From Trebonia sp963811335 (GTDB taxonomy: Bacteria > Actinomycetota > Actinomycetes > Streptosporangiales > Streptosporangiaceae): 64,000 bases of DNA. A program made the position numbers and the translations under genes. Location: NCBI GenBank assembly GCA_963811335.1, contig CAWERB010000029.1, positions 26,283 to 90,282 of the forward strand, given 5' to 3'. The first letter of the stretch is position 1. Each line of letters opens with the position of its first letter. Under the pieces are notes generated by a model, which was given only the letters and a program-made list of their open reading frames with translations, made no database searches and was not told where the DNA came from. Below are positions 57,750 through 64,000 of this stretch, in pieces.

Positions 57750-58668
57750 ATGCGGATCGGCATCTCTGCGGTGGAGACGGGCGAGGCCCAGGCACTGAGC
57801 AAGCTGACCGACCAGGTCCGCCGGGCGGCCGACGAGGGGTTCGCGTCGGTGTGGGTCGCGAACATCTTCGGGCTGGAGGCACTGACCGCGCTGGCGGTGG
57901 CGGGCAGCCAGGTGCCCGGCATCGAGCTCGGCACCGCCGTCATTCCCACCTACCCGCGGCATCCGGCGGTCATCGCGCAGCAGGCGCTGACCACGGCGCT
58001 CGCGATCGGGCCCGGCCGGCTGGCCCTCGGCATCGGGCTGTCGCACAAGGTCGTCATCGAGAACATGTACGGGTACAGCTTCGGCCGGCCCGCGGTCCAC
58101 ATGCGCGAGTACCTGTCGGTCTTGCGGCCACTGCTCGACGGCACCCCGGTCAGCGTCGACGGAAGCACGCTGAGCGCGCACATCGGCCTGTCCACGCCAC
58201 GGGCCGGCCGCGTGCCCGTGCTGCTCGCCGCGATGGCACCGCGGATGCTTGCCCTGGCCGGCGAGCAGGCCGACGGCACCATCTTGTGGATGACCGGGCC
58301 CGCCACCATCCGCGACTACGTAGTCCCGGCGATCACCGCCGCGGCAAGCGCCGCGGGCCTGCCGAGCCCGCGGGTCGTGTGCAGCCTGCCGGTCGCCGTG
58401 ACCAGCGACCCGGACGCCGCCCGGGCCAGGCGCGAACCAGGAACTCGCCATTTACGGGCAGCTGCCGTCCTACCGCGCGATGCTGGACAAGGAGGGCGCG
58501 GCCAGCCCCGGCGACGTCGCGGTCGTCGGGGACGAGGACGCGGTCGCCGCGCAGCTCGCGGCGCTCGCGGAGGCCGGCGTGACCGACTTCGTCGCCGTCG
58601 AGATCGCCCGCGGCGAGGACCGGGAAAGGACCCGGAGCCTGCTGAAGAAGCTCATCCCGGCAGCCTGA
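57750..58668 (+). CDS. LLM-class (F420-dependent-type) oxidoreductase (frameshifted)
   Basis: Luciferase-like TIM-barrel flavin/F420 enzyme from ATG 57750 (MRIGISAVETGEAQALSKL). Motifs: AADEGFASVWVANIFGLEALTALAVAG, GIELGTAVIPTYPRHPAVIAQQALTT, LALGIGLSHKVVIENMYGYSF and REYLSVLRPLLDG. An extra C near 58437 hides the C-terminal region NQELAIYGQLPSYRAMLDKEGAASPGDVAVVGDEDAVAAQL. TIGR03564-like members of this group are typical of mycobacteria and relatives and use F420. The substrate is unknown. A GGACGGAG ribosome site precedes it. Confidence 0.87.
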
Positions 58669-58822
58669 CTCCGATGATGCAGGGTACCTGCCCAGGGCTC
58701 AGCGCGACGGCGAGCGAGGGGCCGACCGGGTAATGCGGCAAGCGGGTACGTCGCCTGGTGCGGCGACCACCGCGGTGACGCCGGCCGCGCTCCTCCCGCG
58801 TCCGCGGGTTCTTCCGCAAAAG

Positions 58823-58836
58823 TAGAACTTGTTATA
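58823..58836 (+). promoter_or_regulatory. KstR-like palindrome upstream of SCP2 gene
   Basis: TAGAACTTGTTATA resembles the TetR/KstR operator pattern TAGAAC-N2-GTTCTA with one mismatch in the arms. It is 40 bases before the SCP2 gene start. Control by a lipid-responsive TetR protein is inference. Confidence 0.35.
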
Positions 58837-58876
58837 ACTTTGCTCCGATGCCTGGCGACAAGGGAGATGAGCAAGG

Positions 58877-59263
58877 ATGCCGGTCAAGTACCTGTCACCG
58901 GAATGGATCGACGCCTACAACGCGGTTATGGCCGCCGACGACGGGGTGCGCAAGGCGCTGAAAGGCAAGAGCGCGGTCATCCAGATGGTGGTCGACGGCG
59001 CGCCCTCAGGCGACATCCGTTACGCGCTGCGCCTCGGCGACGGCACCGCCTCGGCCAGCCTCGGCGACGCCGACGACGCCGAGGTGACCATCCGCCAGTC
59101 ATATGAGACGTCGGCGCAGGTCAACAGGGGTGAGCTGGACGGCGCGAAGGCGTTCACGCAGGGCAAGGTCAAGATCACCGGCAAGATGATCAAAATGATG
59201 CAGCTGCGCGGGCCGCTCGCGGAGGTGCAGAAGGCGCTGAACACGATCGACACCGAGTACTAA
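58877..59263 (+). CDS. SCP2 sterol-transfer family protein
   Basis: 128 aa. SCP2 fold: MPVKYLSPEWIDAYNAVMAADDGVRKALKGKSAVIQMVVDGAP, then ASLGDADDAEVTIRQSYETSAQVNRGELDGAKAFTQGKVKITGKMIKMMQLRGPLAEVQKAL. The GKVKITG-MIKMMQL segment is the diagnostic part. These proteins bind lipids or acyl-CoAs and accompany fatty acid and sterol catabolism in actinomycetes. ATG 58877 follows AGCAAGG. Alone on its strand after the LLM gene. Confidence 0.92.
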   Translation: MPVKYLSPEWIDAYNAVMAADDGVRKALKGKSAVIQMVVDGAPSGDIRYALRLGDGTASASLGDADDAEVTIRQSYETSAQVNRGELDGAKAFTQGKVKITGKMIKMMQLRGPLAEVQKALNTIDTEY

Positions 59264-59376
59264 CGGCAACGCCAGGCCGGATGGTTGCGGCAACGGGCCG
59301 GTTATAGGGGGACACGCCAATACCTACACGCGTCGGCTCTCAATCGAAGCAACCTACCAAGTGTGACACGGGGCAC

Positions 59377-59404
59377 GCCTGCACGGCGTGACCGCCGTGC
59401 AGGC
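59377..59404. terminator. Perfect 11-bp hairpin downstream of SCP2 gene
   Basis: GCCTGCACGGC (59377-59387), loop GTGACC, GCCGTGCAGGC (59394-59404), located 114 bases after the SCP2 stop. Its strength suggests transcription termination, and it marks the boundary to the accessory region. No gene is visible in 59264-59512. Confidence 0.5.
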
Positions 59405-59512
59405 ACCGGGCCATGCGCACTACATCAAGTCGCGTGGGTTCGCGCTCGCATCGGCCGGGAACGGCCTCTGGCTAGGCGGGACAGGTTCATGCGGTTAGAT
59501 ACGAGGGTGGAT

Positions 59513-59975
59513 ATGATTAGGAATTTCAGCGCGACGAGTTCAGCGGGGCGCTGGAGACCTGGGACTGGATCGAGATTGGCGACAGGAGCCCTGTGTTCGC
59601 CTCACCGTTCGGTGATGTGTTCTTCCGGCTGCTGATGGGCTCTGGTGGCTTGACACCATTGAAGCGACGCTGACCCGGCCGTGGGCGACCGCTGAGGAGC
59701 TGAAAGCCGCGCTCAATACGGCCGAAGGGCAAGATAGGTATCTGCTCGCCGGGCTGGCCGCGAGCGCCGAACGCCAGGGCATCGTGCCCGCCGCGAGGCA
59801 GGTTTACGGGTTCAAGATCGCCCCCGTGCTGGGCGGTCAGGTCGCGGTCAGCAACGTCGAGGTGATCGACTTCGTGGTCAGCATCAACATTCTTGGCCAG
59901 TTGCACAAGCAGGTCCGCAACCTGCCTCCGGGTACCCCAATCACCGGGGTCACTATCGATGGGCGGAAGCCATGA
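59513..59975 (+). CDS. Tdi1/DUF1851-like immunity protein (frameshifted)
   Basis: About 154 aa. The likely start is ATG 59513; single-base losses near 59530 and 59632 must be repaired. The joined chain reads DEFSGALETWDWIEIGDRSPVFASPFGDVFFR, WWLDTIEATLTRPWATAEELKAAL, EGQDRYLLAGLAASAERQGIVPAARQVYGF, IAPVLGGQVAVSNVEVIDFVVSINILGQLHKQVRNLPPGTPITG. This matches the DUF1851/Tdi1 C-terminal family, which includes type VI toxin immunity proteins. No secretion system or partner toxin is seen, so it is an orphan. GC content is lower than its neighbours. Confidence 0.65.
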
Positions 59976-60236
59976 CCCGACGCGCCCGCTGCGCGCCGTG
60001 AGCAGGTAATCGGTCACCGGTGCCGGGATGAGGAAACCAGCGCCCGGTATGTCAAGAGCGCAAGGACCAGTCCGGAAAGGGCCGGGGCTGCGCCCCGGCC
60101 CCCGCACCGGCCGCACAGCGGCCGGGCAGCGGCAAGACACCAGGGCACCCGCGCGTGCGGGCGCTGTGCGCCCTGCCCGCGCCGGAACCTCGCGCTGACC
60201 AGCGCGGGAGGGTGGCTCCGTTGCGTTCCGGTGTTT

Positions 60237-60275
60237 CTGACCTCACCCCCTCAAAGAGCAAGAGAGTGAGGTCAG
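60237..60275. repeat. 10-bp inverted repeat in accessory region
   Basis: CTGACCTCAC (60237-60246) and GTGAGGTCAG (60266-60275) around a 19-base purine-rich loop. Followed at once by short direct repeats. It may be part of an operator, origin or transfer site. The wider span 59976-60481 has no supportable gene. Confidence 0.6.
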
Positions 60276-60304
60276 GAACATCTCCACTACACTCCACCAC
60301 CCAA

Positions 60305-60328
60305 AGTCAAAGTCAAGATCAAGATCAA
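60305..60328 (+). repeat. 6-bp tandem direct repeats (AGTCAA x2, GATCAA x2)
   Basis: AGTCAA-AGTCAA-GATCAA-GATCAA in tandem, a short iteron-like array between two inverted repeats. Small direct repeats of this kind occur at replication and excision sites, but the function here is unproven. Confidence 0.55.
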
Positions 60329-60333
60329 ATTCG

Positions 60334-60398
60334 CAGGGGGAACCCGGAAACCCCCCCGGCTAGCGCCCACCAAGCGCCCCGGTTTCCAGGTTCCCCTG
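60334..60398. repeat. Imperfect long inverted repeat
   Basis: CAGGGGGAACCCGGAAAC (60334-60351) pairs with GGTTTCCAGGTTCCCCTG (60381-60398) with one bulge and one mismatch. Together with the preceding repeats it forms a 160-base structured zone upstream of nothing obvious; it may serve as terminator for the DUF397 gene that ends at 60482 on the minus strand. Confidence 0.55.
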
Positions 60399-60481
60399 CA
60401 CCCCTCCTGCCATCCCCCGGAAAGCCGAAGAGGCGTTCCGCGGTGGAAGCCACCGGGAACGGCCCCTTTGCCCGTGCTGAG

Positions 60482-60674
60482 TCACTTGAAGCGATGCTGT
60501 GAAGCTCGCGCCACGCATCGGCAGGGCACGTTGAGCAGCGTGCTCCCGTCTCGGTTCTTTGGTGTCGCGACTAGGATCAGCCGGGCAGCGGGGCCGGCTA
60601 CCTCTACGCAGATTGCCGCCGTTGTTGCCGCTGCGGCTCGGCTTGCGCCAGTTCAGGGCGCTTGGTCCGTCCAT
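60482..60674 (-). CDS. DUF397-domain protein (frameshifted)
   Basis: About 63 aa from ATG 60674. MDGPSALNWRKPSRSGNNGGN matches the DUF397 start (usually W-RKSSYSG-NGG-CVEVA). One extra C near 60620 shifts the frame; without it the chain continues CVEVAGPAARLILV and ends at TGA 60482. DUF397 proteins are the standard small partners downstream of XRE-DUF5753 regulators, and here it follows such a gene directly. The pair acts in development or antibiotic regulation in Streptomyces. Confidence 0.6.
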
Positions 60675-61578
60675 CGTTGCTACAGCCACTCTCGCTATCA
60701 GGTCGCGCGAGGCTCCCTTGCGGCAGAGCCTCGCTCTGGAGAGACTTAAAACGTAGCGCTACCTGGGACAGCGTGGCATCGTCCTCGAACACGCGCCCGT
60801 CCGCGATGTCCTCCACGAACACGATAGCGTCACGGTTACCCATCTCCGCAACCGAGAAAGCCCCGAGCAGCCCCGTGTGACCGCCCGCCTCGTACGGCAC
60901 ACCTGGATTGTGATGTTCGGCTGCCGCGGAGCGTGGAGCAGGCGGGCAAGCTGACCCCGCATTACGGCAGGCGGGGCTATCGGGCGGTGCAGCACCCTTT
61001 CGTCGATCAGTGCCAGCAGCAGCGGGGCAGGCGGGTCGTTCCTGGTGAAGGACGGCTTGCCGGTCCATCCGCCCGCGAACCTGCTCCTCTACCTCATCGG
61101 CGGTCGTGTTCGGCCTGGTCGCCAGGATCGGCCCTGGCGTACTCCTCGGTTTGCAGCAGGCCCGGGCACGAGCGAGTGCTCGTAGTGTGCTGAGCGCCAC
61201 GGCCTCGGCCTCGTGCGCGGCGAAGAACCGGAACGACGCGGGGAAGGGCATGTTGCGCAGCCGGGCCACCAGGCGGCCGAAGGTGCCCGGCGTGCCCGCC
61301 GCGCTGTCGGTGTCATCGGTGAACCCGGGCGTTGCGAACACGCGGTAAAGGGCTCTGGCGAGTTCCGGGGTCGCTGACTTGTGGCGGGTCTCCGCCTGCG
61401 CTATCAGGCTCTCCGAGTAAGCGGTCTTAGCCGCGATGTCGGCCTGCGTCCAGCCCCGCGCCGTGCGGTGCGCCCTCAGCTCGTCGGCGAACAGGGCCAG
61501 CGCGTCCCGGTCCGGTCCCTGGCCTTGCGCACTCCGGCCAGTCCTTACCCGCCGCACGGTTTGCCCACGGGCATTCAC
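60604..61578 (-). CDS. XRE-family regulator with DUF5753 (frameshifted)
   Basis: Actinomycete XRE regulator from GTG 61578. The helix-turn-helix reads FADELRAHRTARGWTQADIAAKTAYSESLIAQAETRHKSATPELARAL. The DUF5753 part is spread over frames: FFAAHEAEAVAL, EHSLVPGL-like, ILATRPNTTADEVEEQVRGRMDRQAVL, IAPPAVMRGQLARLLHAPRQPNITIQV, then VPYEAGGHTGLLGAFSVAEM and DAIVFVEDIADGRVFEDDATLSQVALRFKSLQSEAL. At least four breaks are present. The natural end is probably near 60690. It precedes a DUF397 gene. A partial relative is at 39.8 kb. Confidence 0.75.
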   Translation of the reverse strand: MNARGQTVRRVRTGRSAQGQGPDRDALALFADELRAHRTARGWTQADIAAKTAYSESLIAQAETRHKSATPELARALYRVFATPGFTDDTDSAAGTPGTFGRLVARLRNMPFPASFRFFAAHEAEAVALSTLRALARARACCKPRSTPGPILATRPNTTADEVEEQVRGRMDRQAVLHQERPACPAAAGTDRRKGAAPPDSPACRNAGSACPPAPRSAAAEHHNPGVPYEAGGHTGLLGAFSVAEMGNRDAIVFVEDIADGRVFEDDATLSQVALRFKSLQSEALPQGSLARPDSESGCSNDGRTKRPELAQAEPQRQQRRQSA

Positions 61579-61714
61579 GATCCGCAGTTACTGGTAGCTC
61601 ACGCTACGCCGCTAAGGCGAACGTTGTCATGCGTGCTCCGGGAAGCTTGGGCCTTCCGGGGCACCCCCCCAGCCGCAAGCACCTGACGGGGCAGACGGAC
61701 ATGGGAACGCGCGG

Positions 61715-61959
61715 ATGATCGTGTGGATATGGGACGCCAGCGGCCCGGCCGCCAGCGCCTGCGGCGTCGCCGGCACCGCCGGGCGCCGCCCGCCGCGCAC
61801 CGGCAAGCTGCTGGAAAGCGGGCGGGCCGAGGCCGCCCGCGTCGAGCAGGCCGCCATCGTGCTGGGCACCACGCTGAGCTACGGCTGCTGCCCGACCGGC
61901 CGCGCGTGGGCGCCCGGCTCGTCGCCGGCCGCCTCACCTGGACCCCGGCCGCGCCGTGA
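61715..61959 (+). CDS. Small element-associated hypothetical protein (frameshifted)
   Basis: MIVWIWDASGPAASACGVAGTAG, then GKLLESGRAEAARVEQAAIVLGTTL; a break near 61905 leads to ARLVAGRLTWTPAAP and a stop at 61959. Short proteins with the same WIWDASGPA start and VEQA region occur in integrative elements of Streptomyces and Frankia; their function is unknown. It overlaps the next gene by 4 bases (GTGA). Confidence 0.5.
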
Positions 61960-62291
61960 CCACCATGCCCAGGCCCGCCCTCGCCGAGCGCACGCGTGTC
62001 CGCGCGGAACTCGGCCGCCTTCCCGCGCACAAGGCAGGCCCCCGGCTCACCGCCCGCTACCAGGAACTCCTGCGGCGGGTGCGCATCACAACCGTCCACG
62101 CCAGCTGGGAGACATCCGTGAGCACCACGCCCGCGACCACCGCACTGCCCGCCGACGCCGCCCGCCTCCTCGCCGTCGAGGTCCTGCTGGCCGACCCCGA
62201 GGCCCTGCACAACGACGCGCTCGAAGGCGACCTCTACATCCTGCGCGACCAGCTCCGGGCACCGCCAGCAACGACGAGCAGGCCGCCCTGA
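61956..62291 (+). CDS. Small element-associated hypothetical protein
   Basis: 111 aa from GTG 61956, coupled to the preceding gene. Basic N-terminal half (ERTRVRAELGRLPAHKAGPRL) and a more acidic C-terminal half (DAARLLAVEVLLADPEALHNDALEGDLYILRDQL). I recognise no family. It might be two proteins, since VSTTPATT at about residue 54 could be an internal GTG start. Confidence 0.4.
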   Translation: MTTMPRPALAERTRVRAELGRLPAHKAGPRLTARYQELLRRVRITTVHASWETSVSTTPATTALPADAARLLAVEVLLADPEALHNDALEGDLYILRDQLRAPPATTSRPP

Positions 62292-62362
62292 CACCCGGCC
62301 AGGCAACCCGGTAAGGGAAAGGTAACCGCCAATCCTGACCGCCTGCCGCCGGGGGTGGGGGC

Positions 62363-62590
62363 ATGGGGCCAGCCCCGTTGCGGCCGGGGCTGGCCGCCAT
62401 GCCAGCCGACCCAGCCGACAGGACCCCTCGCGATGCGCGCTCCGCAGGCGCCTCAGCCCCGGACCGGCTTGAATGGCACGCGCCCTTGACCGTGGCCGCC
62501 GCCCGCCCGCACCCAGCCGCATACGGCCCACCACAGCCACCCCGCCCCGCAGTCCCCGAGAAACGGCAGGTATCGCGGCTGACGGAATAA
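62363..62590 (+). CDS. Small hypothetical protein
   Basis: 75 aa, Pro/Ala/Arg-rich, ending PAVPEKRQVSRLTE. It follows GGGGGTGGGGGC. Similar short ORFs with RxVSRLTE endings exist near recombinases in actinomycete elements, but I cannot name one; coding status is uncertain. Confidence 0.25.
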   Translation: MGPAPLRPGLAAMPADPADRTPRDARSAGASAPDRLEWHAPLTVAAARPHPAAYGPPQPPRPAVPEKRQVSRLTE

Positions 62591-62658
62591 ACGGGGATAA
62601 TGTCAAAGTCCGTCCCAGAAGAAAGGGCGCCGGGAACGGTCACCGGGATATGGAAATG

Positions 62659-62672
62659 GTTTCACGTGAAAC
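62659..62672. promoter_or_regulatory. parS-type ParB-binding site
   Basis: GTTTCACGTGAAAC is a perfect 14-base palindrome and equals the core of the bacterial parS site (TGTTTCACGTGAAACA); Streptomyces parS has the same core. It lies in a non-coding gap (62592-62801) with AT-rich flanks before the recombinase gene. ParB nucleation here is expected from the match; no parA or parB gene is in the window. Confidence 0.85.
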
Positions 62673-62801
62673 GGATAAACCTAGTCTGAGCTGCAACAAC
62701 AGCCGGATAACTCGCTCCCTGAACTCGGAACCGGGCGATTTATCGGTTACAATTTAGGTGAGGGATTCCGGATGGGATAAAACATCTGGGAGGTACTGGA
62801 A

Positions 62802-64000
62802 ATGGTTACGACAGCACCGGCGGCGGGGACGCTGACCGCCGCCGAGCCCGTCCCCGTCGCGGTGGTAGCCCGCACGTCCACGCTCGCCCTCCAAAACCCC
62901 GTCGCATCGGTGCGCCGGCAGCTGCGCGCCTGCACGGAATGGCTGCCGGCCGGGTGGTTCATCGCCGCCGTCTACAGCGACGTCGAGTCCGGGGCCACCG
63001 ACATCGACGCCCGCAGCCAGGGCGACGCCCACCGCGTCCTGACCGACGCCGGGCTGCCCCGCGACGGCGGAATGGCCGACCTGCTCACCGAGGCCGCCAG
63101 CCCCAGCCCCCGCTTCGCCGTGGTGGTCTGCGAGGACATCGAGCGCAGCGCCCGCGACACCTTCAACGCGCTGCGAGCTGGAAAAGGAACTGTCCCGCGC
63201 ACGGGATACCGCTGTTCGCCACCGACGAGCCCGCAGACGTCGCCGGCGTCGACGCCACCACCGTCCTGGTCCGCCGGGTCAAGCAAGGGGTCGCCGAGTG
63301 GTACCGGCTGCAGCTGAAGGAAAAAGCCTGGAAAGGGTGGACCGAGCACAACGCCGCCGGGTGGAACATAGAGCATCCCGCACTACGGGTACACCGCCGA
63401 GCGGCACCAGCACCCTAACCCGCTCAAGGCCAGCCAGGGGCGCACCAAGACCCGCCTCATCCCCGACCCCGAGCGCGAGCCGGCCGTGGAGGCCATCTTC
63501 CGCTGGCGCACCGTCAAGAAACTCGGCGTCTCCACGATCACCAAGCGGCTGAACGTCAGCCCGGCCGCCTACCCGCCCCCGGACGGCGGGTGGACCGTGG
63601 CCGGGGTCCCGAATCATCCTGGCCAACCCCAAGTACACCGGCCACCAGGTATTCGGCCGCCGCCGCACCCGCGACCAGCGCCGCTACCACGCCACCCCGG
63701 ACCAGTGGCTATGGACCCCCGAGCCCGTCCACGAGCCGATCATCACCATGGACACGTGGAAGGCAGCGCAGGAGACCGGGGCCGAGCACGCCAGCAGCCG
63801 CGACACCCGCGATGAGCCCGGCCCGAACCCGGCCGGCCGCGTCTCCCCTTACCGGGGCCGCGTCCGCTGCCGTCACTGCAAGAAGGCGCGTGGCCGCCGT
63901 CGCGACCCCGGCCTACGTGTCTGCCCGCTGGCCCACGACCCCGCCGAGCCCCCGCCAGCAGGCCGCCAGCCCCAGGCCACCCCCGCACCGTCCAGGCCCC
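62802..64000 (+). CDS. Serine-recombinase family protein (frameshifted; 3' end outside window)
   Basis: Site-specific serine recombinase from ATG 62802, preceded by GGAGGT. The resolvase-like domain has VPVAVVARTSTLALQNPVASVRRQL (catalytic serine expected in ARTST) and VVVCEDIERSARDTFNAL; then, in other frames, LFATDEPADVAGVDATTVL, RRVKQGVAEWYRLQLKEKAWKGW, the Recombinase domain RLIPDPEREPAVEAIFRWRTVKKLGVSTITKRLNV, PKYTGHQVFGRRRTRDQ and a zinc-ribbon start, CRHCKKARG. Breaks near 63175, 63380 and 63612 include single-base insertions. A large serine integrase or transposon-type recombinase is indicated; the coiled-coil region and end lie beyond the window. Confidence 0.75.

Larger units (their letters stand above)
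59976..64000. mobile_element. Probable integrated element (left part)
   Basis: A serine recombinase, an XRE-DUF5753/DUF397 pair, small element-type ORFs, several inverted and direct repeats and a parS site are packed together with no housekeeping genes. The left border may be near the hairpin at 59377 or the repeats at 60237; no tRNA or direct-repeat attachment site was found, and the right end is outside the window, so the limits are uncertain. Confidence 0.4.

Overview
The window is high-GC DNA with strong third-position GC bias. It carries XRE-DUF5753/DUF397 regulator pairs, an F420-type luciferase-like oxidoreductase, J-domain/PASTA proteins, an ECF41 sigma factor and many acyl-CoA genes. 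Together these indicate an actinomycete chromosome (Streptosporangiales, Pseudonocardiales or similar; the species cannot be fixed from sequence alone). A perfect parS-type 14-mer (62659-62672) hints at an origin-proximal location or at an element that carries its own ParB site.

Layout. (1) 1-10.2 kb: a Calvin-cycle island on the minus strand. It holds a LysR regulator, RuBisCO large and small subunits and the activase CbbX, then (separated by a broken plus-strand gene) phosphoribulokinase, which sits 9 bp behind a three-cysteine MerR regulator. A sugar-binding lipoprotein lies at the left edge and a NarL-type two-component system at the right. (2) 10.4-15.4 kb: a receptor Ser/Thr kinase, a VOC protein, an ArsR regulator and an MFS exporter. 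(3) 15.7-22.3 kb: a DeoR-controlled glycerol-like operon made of an APC permease fused in frame to an FGGY kinase, a GlpA-like dehydrogenase with a BFD [2Fe-2S] tail, and a second flavoprotein. (4) 22.5-31.9 kb: mixed stress and regulatory genes, including a stand-alone Clp-N protein, an ECF41 sigma factor with DoxX, dehydrogenases, a tyrosine phosphatase, a peroxiredoxin, an OhrR-like MarR, a J-domain/PASTA protein and an IclR. (5) 32-36.9 kb: an FMN riboswitch driving lumazine synthase, a nested palindrome, a tandem CoA-transferase, rpiA and a Uma2 protein. (6) 37-40.3 kb: a secreted Ig-domain protein, then a truncated N-acetyltransferase abutting a truncated regulator. (7) 40.3-59.3 kb: an acyl-CoA/terpenoid-type catabolic block (two acyl-CoA ligases, biotin-dependent carboxylase alpha and beta, enoyl-CoA hydratase, AtuA, TetR, acyl-CoA dehydrogenase) followed by a flavoprotein, a nitrilase-family hydrolase, a PLP decarboxylase, an LLM oxidoreductase and an SCP2 protein. 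(8) 59.5-64 kb: accessory DNA with an immunity-like protein, a frameshifted XRE/DUF397 pair, small element-type ORFs, inverted repeats, parS and a serine recombinase running off the right edge.

How the genes work together. CbbLS, CbbX, Prk and (further away) RpiA are parts of an autotrophic CO2-fixation pathway. A shared motif, GTGAAGTA-N7-AAGTAT, before both the LysR gene and cbbL suggests one regulator controls both. The 40-52 kb block reads as one degradation pathway: CoA activation, dehydrogenation, carboxylation and hydration, as in acyclic-terpene or leucine-type (Atu/Liu) routes.

Data quality. About twenty otherwise well-conserved genes are broken by single-base frameshifts. Many are restored by deleting one C or G, so many of these breaks may be sequencing or assembly errors rather than true pseudogenes. 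Genes marked 'frameshifted' are described as the joined product.
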